Shown here in pieces: positions 14,896 through 19,553 of a DNA stretch of 19,553 bases. The stretch lies in contig DATFYI010000319.1 in assembly GCA_035315125.1 (NCBI GenBank), positions 1 to 19,553 of the forward strand. Direction: 5' to 3'. This stretch comes from DATFYI01 sp035315125 (GTDB taxonomy: Bacteria; Chloroflexota; Anaerolineae; Anaerolineales; Anaerolineaceae). The first letter of the stretch is position 1; every line of letters begins with the position of its first letter. Position numbers and translations under genes: made by a program. Below the pieces are notes generated by a model. The model did no database searches. It was not told the origin of the DNA and was given only the letters and a program-made list of their open reading frames with translations.

Positions 14896-17391
14896 TCAAC
14901 CCGGCTTAACTTTTCGGGGAACCCTTTTTTTTACTGCAGAGAGTGTTTTGGATTCCCAAATTCCTAATGTATCGTATGTCGGAATCAAACCAATGATTTC
15001 ATCATCATCCTTCACTGGTAGAGCTTCTTGACCGGTGCTAGCTCGTTTTCCAATTGGTATATCATCCAGACGAATTGTTTTTGCAGCCGCTCTATGAAAT
15101 TCAACCACGCCATTCTGGGTTTTCTTACCAACCATTAAACCAACTAATTCTACATTTTTAAGCATTCTGACCGCGATAACCCCCTGACCATAGCGACCCT
15201 GGACAGGGAATTCATCTTTAACCAGTCGCCAGGCCTTTCCATTCGATGCTAACAAAAATATCTCTCCATCGTTTACTAACCGCTCTACACCGATCAATTG
15301 ATCGCCGGGAGCCAACTTAATTCCATTCACTCCAACCGCCACCAGTCCCATTGGGCGTAGCTCTTGCTCAGAAAATCGAATCGCCATTCCACGAGCGGTG
15401 ACCAACAGAATGTCTGATTCACCATCCGTGATCAATGCCCAATTCAGCGAATCGCCGGGGTTGACTTTTGCCAGTATAAAGCGCTGAGTCGATGGCCCGG
15501 GTAGTTCGTTTACCGCTGTCTTTTTTATCATTCCTAAACGGGTCAACGTAAGAACAAACCGATCGCCTTTAATTTCATCTTTGGGCGGCATCGTAAAGAC
15601 AGTCTGAAGATTCTCACCATCCTCAAAAGGCAGAACTTTAGATAATGGTGCTCCATCCGAAAATTTTTCTGCCTCCGGAAGCTCCTCAACATTAATGGAT
15701 GCGGCTCGCCCATCTTCAGCAGCCAGGTAAAGGGTCTGATGAGTATTGGTTTTTATTAACCAACGAGGCGCTTGCCTTCCACTGACCCGCGGAAGATCCT
15801 CGTTATGTGTTCGAGCTATGCTCCCTTCTGACGTAACGCCTACCCATACCACCCTTGCAGGTGTGAGTTCAGTGGTAGTTAACAGGTTCTGAGAGGTAGT
15901 TCCTGATTCCAAAGAAACAATATAGGTTCTGCGACGATCCCCAAAATTTTGTTTCAATTCTTCGAGCTCGGTTTTAACCACATGACGCATTTTCGCGGGT
16001 GAATGAAGTAGTTCCTCCAGCTCTTTAATCATAGCCAGCAGTTCTTTATATTCCTGCTCCACTTTCTTTCGCTCAAGGGATGCCAGACGTTTCAGAGGCA
16101 TATCTAAAATCGCCTGTGCCTGAATATCACTTAATTTATACTGTTTTATCAATTTTGTTCGGGCCTGGTCAACATCAGTCGAACCTCGGATAATCGCAAT
16201 GACCTGATCCAAATTATTAATAGCTATACGCAAACCCGCCAGGATATGAGCCCGTTGCTGCGCCCGGTTGAGATCATATTCACTTCTTCTTTTGACCACA
16301 GCTAAACGATGTTCCAAATACACTCGCAAGGCTTGCTTCAAAGAAAGCAGATGTGGTTCGCCATTTACCAGGGCCAGCATGATGATCCCAAAGGTGGATT
16401 GGAGGGGAGTATGCTTGTAAAGCTTGAGCAAGGTTGGGTCAGTTTCGGCAGCTTTATTTAGCTCAATCACAATCCGCATACCTTGTCGGTCGGATTCATC
16501 CCGCAGATCAGCAATTCCTTCCAACACTCCCTCTCGCACCAGATCGGCAATCCGTTCGATTAGGCTTGACTTATTTGTCAAGTAGGGCAGCTCCGTGATG
16601 ATGATACGCGTTTTTCCCCGCCCCATATCTTCCACGTGGACACGTCCGCGCACCATTACGCGGCCGCGGCCGGTTGCATATGCTGTCAGCAAATCGTTTT
16701 GTTCGCTTTCCTGAAGAATAATTCCACCTGTTGGAAAATCCGGCCCCTTGACAAACCGCATCAAATCCTGAACGCTAATATCATCCTGATGCTCCCACTG
16801 CTGCAGCAGATAAACCAATGCATCTACAACCTCACTTAAATTATGCGGTGGGATATTGGTCGCCATGCCAACTGCAATACCGCTGGCCCCATTAACCAAT
16901 AAATTAGGTGCAGCTGCCGGTAAAACATCCGGCTCTGTTAAGGTGCTATCAAAATTAGGGCTGAAGTTAACCGTGTCCCGCTCAATTTGAGAAAGCAAAC
17001 CCATCGAAAAAGAGGTTAATCTGGCTTCTGTATATCTCATGGCAGCTGGAGGGTCTCCATCCACGCTGCCAAAATTCCCTTGACCATCCACTAATGGATA
17101 ACGCATTGAGAAATCTTGCGCCAGGCGGGCCATAGCTTCATAAACCGCTGTATCCCCATGCGGGTGATATTTACCCAACACCTCACCGACAATTCTGGCC
17201 GATTTCTTAAAATCTGAGTTCGACCTTAAACCCATATCATACATCGCATATAGGATTCTTCGTTGGACAGGTTTGAGGCCGTCCCTTGCATCCGGTAAAG
17301 CTCTGGCTACGATCACGCTCATGGCATAATCCAAATATGATTGCTGCATTTCGTGATCAATATCAACCTTGCGGACCAGTCCTATCTCCAT
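14896..17391 (-). CDS. gyrA: Type IIA topoisomerase subunit A (DNA gyrase GyrA, or ParC-like)
   Basis: 831 aa, the DNA-breaking and rejoining subunit of gyrase or topoisomerase IV. Numbered from ATG 17391, the N-terminal domain shows 'EMQQSYLDYAMSVIVARALP', 'RDGLKPVQRRILYAM', the quinolone region 'KYHPHGDTAVYEAMARLAQD' (Thr81 and Glu85 at the E. coli Ser83 and Asp87 positions) and the catalytic Tyr120 in 'AAMRYTEARL'. The coiled-coil tower and the six-bladed C-terminal domain follow, with blade repeats such as 'GVNGIKLAPGDQLIGVERL' and 'FPVQGRYGQGVIAVRML'. The Q-(R/K)-R-G-G-(R/K)-G GyrA box is not found in the first blade, where the sequence reads 'PRVSGRQAPRWLIKTN'. ParC-like activity is therefore possible. 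TTG 17406 also opens the frame, but ATG 17391 has GGGGAGAGG 5 nt upstream. Confidence 0.93.
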   Translation of the reverse strand: MEIGLVRKVDIDHEMQQSYLDYAMSVIVARALPDARDGLKPVQRRILYAMYDMGLRSNSDFKKSARIVGEVLGKYHPHGDTAVYEAMARLAQDFSMRYPLVDGQGNFGSVDGDPPAAMRYTEARLTSFSMGLLSQIERDTVNFSPNFDSTLTEPDVLPAAAPNLLVNGASGIAVGMATNIPPHNLSEVVDALVYLLQQWEHQDDISVQDLMRFVKGPDFPTGGIILQESEQNDLLTAYATGRGRVMVRGRVHVEDMGRGKTRIIITELPYLTNKSSLIERIADLVREGVLEGIADLRDESDRQGMRIVIELNKAAETDPTLLKLYKHTPLQSTFGIIMLALVNGEPHLLSLKQALRVYLEHRLAVVKRRSEYDLNRAQQRAHILAGLRIAINNLDQVIAIIRGSTDVDQARTKLIKQYKLSDIQAQAILDMPLKRLASLERKKVEQEYKELLAMIKELEELLHSPAKMRHVVKTELEELKQNFGDRRRTYIVSLESGTTSQNLLTTTELTPARVVWVGVTSEGSIARTHNEDLPRVSGRQAPRWLIKTNTHQTLYLAAEDGRAASINVEELPEAEKFSDGAPLSKVLPFEDGENLQTVFTMPPKDEIKGDRFVLTLTRLGMIKKTAVNELPGPSTQRFILAKVNPGDSLNWALITDGESDILLVTARGMAIRFSEQELRPMGLVAVGVNGIKLAPGDQLIGVERLVNDGEIFLLASNGKAWRLVKDEFPVQGRYGQGVIAVRMLKNVELVGLMVGKKTQNGVVEFHRAAAKTIRLDDIPIGKRASTGQEALPVKDDDEIIGLIPTYDTLGIWESKTLSAVKKRVPRKVKPG

Positions 17392-17436
17392 TTTGCCTCT
17401 CCCCAATCAGAACATTAGTTCGTAATTCATAACACC

Positions 17437-17465
17437 ATCATACGGGCAAATCCATAATACGTCAA
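17437..17465 (-). promoter_or_regulatory. Near-consensus promoter of gyrA
   Basis: Minus strand: TTGACG (17460-17465), 17-bp spacer, TATGAT (17437-17442), about 45 bp before the gyrA ATG. A second TATAAT (17472-17477) lies further upstream but has only a weak -35. With the rpoC terminator upstream, this gives gyrA its own transcript. Confidence 0.65.
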
Positions 17466-17495
17466 CTATCCATTATATCGATTTCCTGATTTATT

Positions 17496-17546
17496 ATTAA
17501 AATAAAAATGAGGTTTTGGCGGAAAAAGTTCCCGCCAAAACCTCAT
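17496..17546 (-). terminator. Intrinsic terminator of rpoC
   Basis: Perfect 15-bp stem (arms 17508-17522 and 17532-17546) around a 9-nt loop. On the minus strand it is followed immediately by a run of T residues (complement of 17496-17507). It lies about 57 nt after the rpoC stop and isolates rpoC from gyrA. This is the clearest intrinsic terminator of the window. Confidence 0.9.
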
Positions 17547-17602
17547 AGGTCTTACACTTCTTCAGGCTGATTGGCCCAAAGGACATTTAATATTTTTATC
17601 GA

Positions 17603-19553
17603 TCAATCACCACCAGGCAAATTCGCCACCGAGATGCGCGCCTGGCTTGATTCACCATCCTCCAGGAAACGTCCGTGCACAAACCCCGTTCCAGCTGGGA
17701 TGAGTTTGCCGATGATCACATTTTCCTTCAAGCCATACATTGGATCCTCGGTAGAGGCAATAGCCGCCCCTGCAAGCACCTTAATTGTGTGCTGGAAAGA
17801 TGATGCTGAGAGCCATGAATCCGTACTGAGTGACGCTTTGGTTACTCCTAAAAGGATCTCTCCAAACTTAGCCGGCTGCTTTCCTTGCGCCAGGTTCATG
17901 TCATTAATCCGCCGGATATCCAACCGGTCGACAAAATCCATCGGCAATAATTGTGAATCGCCCGGTCGAATTACCTGAACCTTGCCGATCATTTTGCGGA
18001 TAATCACTTCAAAGTGTTTATCATTGATATTTTGACCCTGTGCCCGGTACACTTTCTGTATTTCGGTGAGCAGATACATCATGCATGCATCCCGGCCATT
18101 GATCTTAAGGATAGTATGGGGGTTTAACGAACCCTCGGTAAGAGGCTGACCTGCTGAAACATGGTCACCATCCTTGACCAGCAATCGCGATGTGCTCGGG
18201 ATCTCATATTCTTCGTTTTCGTGCTGCTCATATGACACAATCACTTTGTGGTCTTCAACTCTTACACGACCGGCATGTTGGGCACTAATACTTGCTTCAC
18301 CTTGTGTGGCGACCGGGTCACTCAAGGAGATGTTGCCTTCGTCTTTGACTGCTACTATCCAACCGTCCGGAACGTCATATTCGTCGCTAACCATTTCACT
18401 GTGTTCAACCCGTACGACCCGCTGCTCGCTCACACGATCGGACTGGATCACTTTTACAACACCGCCAATCCGGGTGATTACAGCTTCGCCTTTAGGAGTT
18501 CGGCGGGCTTCAAACAACTCTTCAACACGGGGTAAACCAGTCGTGATGTCGCCGCCTGCCGCTACACCTCCGGTGTGGAAGGTGCGTAAGGTTAATTGAG
18601 TCCCAGGCTCACCAATTGACTGTGCAGCCACAATTCCAACCGCTGCACCAAGCTCAACCAGCTCACCACGACCCAGGTCCATACCGTAGCAACGTGCGCA
18701 AATACCATGGATTAATTCGCAGGTCAGCGGGCTACGGACTTTTACTGCATCAACACCTGCCGAAACGATCTTCCGCACACGTTCATGGTCAAGCAGGTCA
18801 TTCCGTTCAGCAAGGATTTCACCTGTAGTCGGGTCAACCACGCGGGCATTCAGCGTCCTTCCAAACAGGCGAGTACCCAATGTTTGACCCGCCACATCAT
18901 CAGATTTGCGGATCCAGATACCATCTTGAGTACCACAATCAATCTCATTAATGATGATATCTTGAGCAACATCAACTAGACGTCGTGTCAAATAACCGGC
19001 ATCTGCTGTGCGTAAAGCAGTATCTGCCAGTCCTTTCCGGGCGCCATGCGTGGAAATGAAGTATTCTAGAGCAGTTAAACCTTCACGGAAGTTCGATTGG
19101 ATTGGCAGGCGAATAATACGACCGGCCGGATCAGCCATCAGACCACGCATCCCAGCAAGTTGAGCAATTGGGCCAAAACCGCCTTTAGTTGCGCCAGAGT
19201 TAGCCATCGTTGCCAGGTTTCCATTTGGATCCATATGATCGCGTACGGCATCAGCCACCACTTTGGTTGTATTCTGCCAGATTTCAATAACACGCTCGTT
19301 GCGCTCTTGTTCTGTCAGAAGCCCACGACGGAAGGCACGATTGACATTCTCAACTTCTTGCGAGGCTTTTGCTAATATCCCAGCTTTCTCAGGTGGCACG
19401 GTGATATCCGCAACAGCGATGGTCGAGCCTGATCGCATAGCGAATTCGAAGCCAATATCTTTAATATGGTCGGCCACTTCGGTGGTAATATCTTGCCCGC
19501 ACAGCTCATATACATCTGCAACCAGGTCTTTGATACCACCTTTATCAAGTACT
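17603..19553 (-). CDS. rpoC: DNA-directed RNA polymerase beta' subunit (partial, N-terminus beyond the window)
   Basis: The C-terminal ~650 residues of the RNA polymerase beta' subunit. The frame is open through the window edge: the sequence upstream of 19477 ('GGIKDLVADVYELCGQDITT') continues the same protein, so the GTG at 19477 is not a start. The F-loop and bridge-helix region reads 'QLAGMRGLMADPAGRIIRLP' and 'EYFISTHGARKGLADTALRT'. The zinc site is seen at 'EIDCGTQDG' and 'LTCELIHGICARCYGMD'. The trigger loop follows ('GIVAAQSIGEPGTQLTLRTF'). The F-loop segment is 'NSGATKGGFGPIAQ', one residue longer than the common SGARGxxxQIRQ form. The C-terminal part contains 'GRDACMMYLLTEIQKVYRAQ' and 'NDKHFEVIIRKM'. 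A strong terminator follows. rpoB is expected beyond the window. Confidence 0.98.
   Translation of the reverse strand, partial: VLDKGGIKDLVADVYELCGQDITTEVADHIKDIGFEFAMRSGSTIAVADITVPPEKAGILAKASQEVENVNRAFRRGLLTEQERNERVIEIWQNTTKVVADAVRDHMDPNGNLATMANSGATKGGFGPIAQLAGMRGLMADPAGRIIRLPIQSNFREGLTALEYFISTHGARKGLADTALRTADAGYLTRRLVDVAQDIIINEIDCGTQDGIWIRKSDDVAGQTLGTRLFGRTLNARVVDPTTGEILAERNDLLDHERVRKIVSAGVDAVKVRSPLTCELIHGICARCYGMDLGRGELVELGAAVGIVAAQSIGEPGTQLTLRTFHTGGVAAGGDITTGLPRVEELFEARRTPKGEAVITRIGGVVKVIQSDRVSEQRVVRVEHSEMVSDEYDVPDGWIVAVKDEGNISLSDPVATQGEASISAQHAGRVRVEDHKVIVSYEQHENEEYEIPSTSRLLVKDGDHVSAGQPLTEGSLNPHTILKINGRDACMMYLLTEIQKVYRAQGQNINDKHFEVIIRKMIGKVQVIRPGDSQLLPMDFVDRLDIRRINDMNLAQGKQPAKFGEILLGVTKASLSTDSWLSASSFQHTIKVLAGAAIASTEDPMYGLKENVIIGKLIPAGTGFVHGRFLEDGESSQARISVANLPGGD

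Noticed and set aside
17571..18599. Plus-strand ORFs of 135 and 141 codons opposite rpoC
   Set aside because: They are antisense shadows of a strongly conserved rpoC frame, with no ribosome site or recognisable protein features.
19475..19477. GTG at 19477 as an rpoC start giving a 624-aa protein
   Set aside because: The frame continues to the window edge with clear RpoC sequence; the codon is internal.

Overview
The window looks like chromosomal backbone of a moderate-GC bacterium. The long F-loop variant in RpoC, a GyrA-type subunit without an obvious GyrA box, paired DUF4870 proteins, a TGS-linked nucleoside kinase and a DUF4230 protein together suggest Chloroflexota, perhaps Anaerolineae. 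This is an inference from protein character, not a database result. I see no phage, insertion sequence, CRISPR array, tRNA or rRNA.

Left part (1-6638). A minus-strand pair, fmt and a ketopantoate reductase-family gene cut by the window edge, runs off the left end. Five short plus-strand genes follow: two DUF4870 membrane proteins, a small helical HEPN-like protein, and a glutaredoxin/mycoredoxin-like protein with a single active-site cysteine (a hairpin separates the two DUF4870 genes). Facing them on the minus strand are an ECF sigma factor with a 4-nt-overlapping small membrane protein, a candidate anti-sigma partner, and a large subtilisin-like protease carried on about eleven transmembrane helices.

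Middle (6639-8546). A 616-bp divergent gap separates the protease from an aminotransferase. Its right half has a well-formed promoter, a 42-codon ORF with a Shine-Dalgarno sequence, and a perfect 16-bp hairpin 46 nt before the aminotransferase start. It could be a small independent gene, a structured RNA, or a regulatory leader of the aminotransferase. This is the least explained stretch of the window.

Right part (8547-19553). A minus-strand pair (DUF4230 membrane protein, then TGS-uridine-kinase-like protein) diverges from a plus-strand series: an orphan PhnD-like lipoprotein, a SanA/YdcF-like membrane protein, an HD-domain hydrolase and a two-domain barrel plus NTF2-like protein. These converge on minus-strand gyrA (GyrA/ParC-type), which has its own near-consensus promoter. 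Upstream of gyrA lies the C-terminal part of rpoC, which ends in a canonical intrinsic terminator. Core information-processing genes (fmt, gyrA, rpoC) thus bracket a set of envelope, nucleotide and accessory genes.
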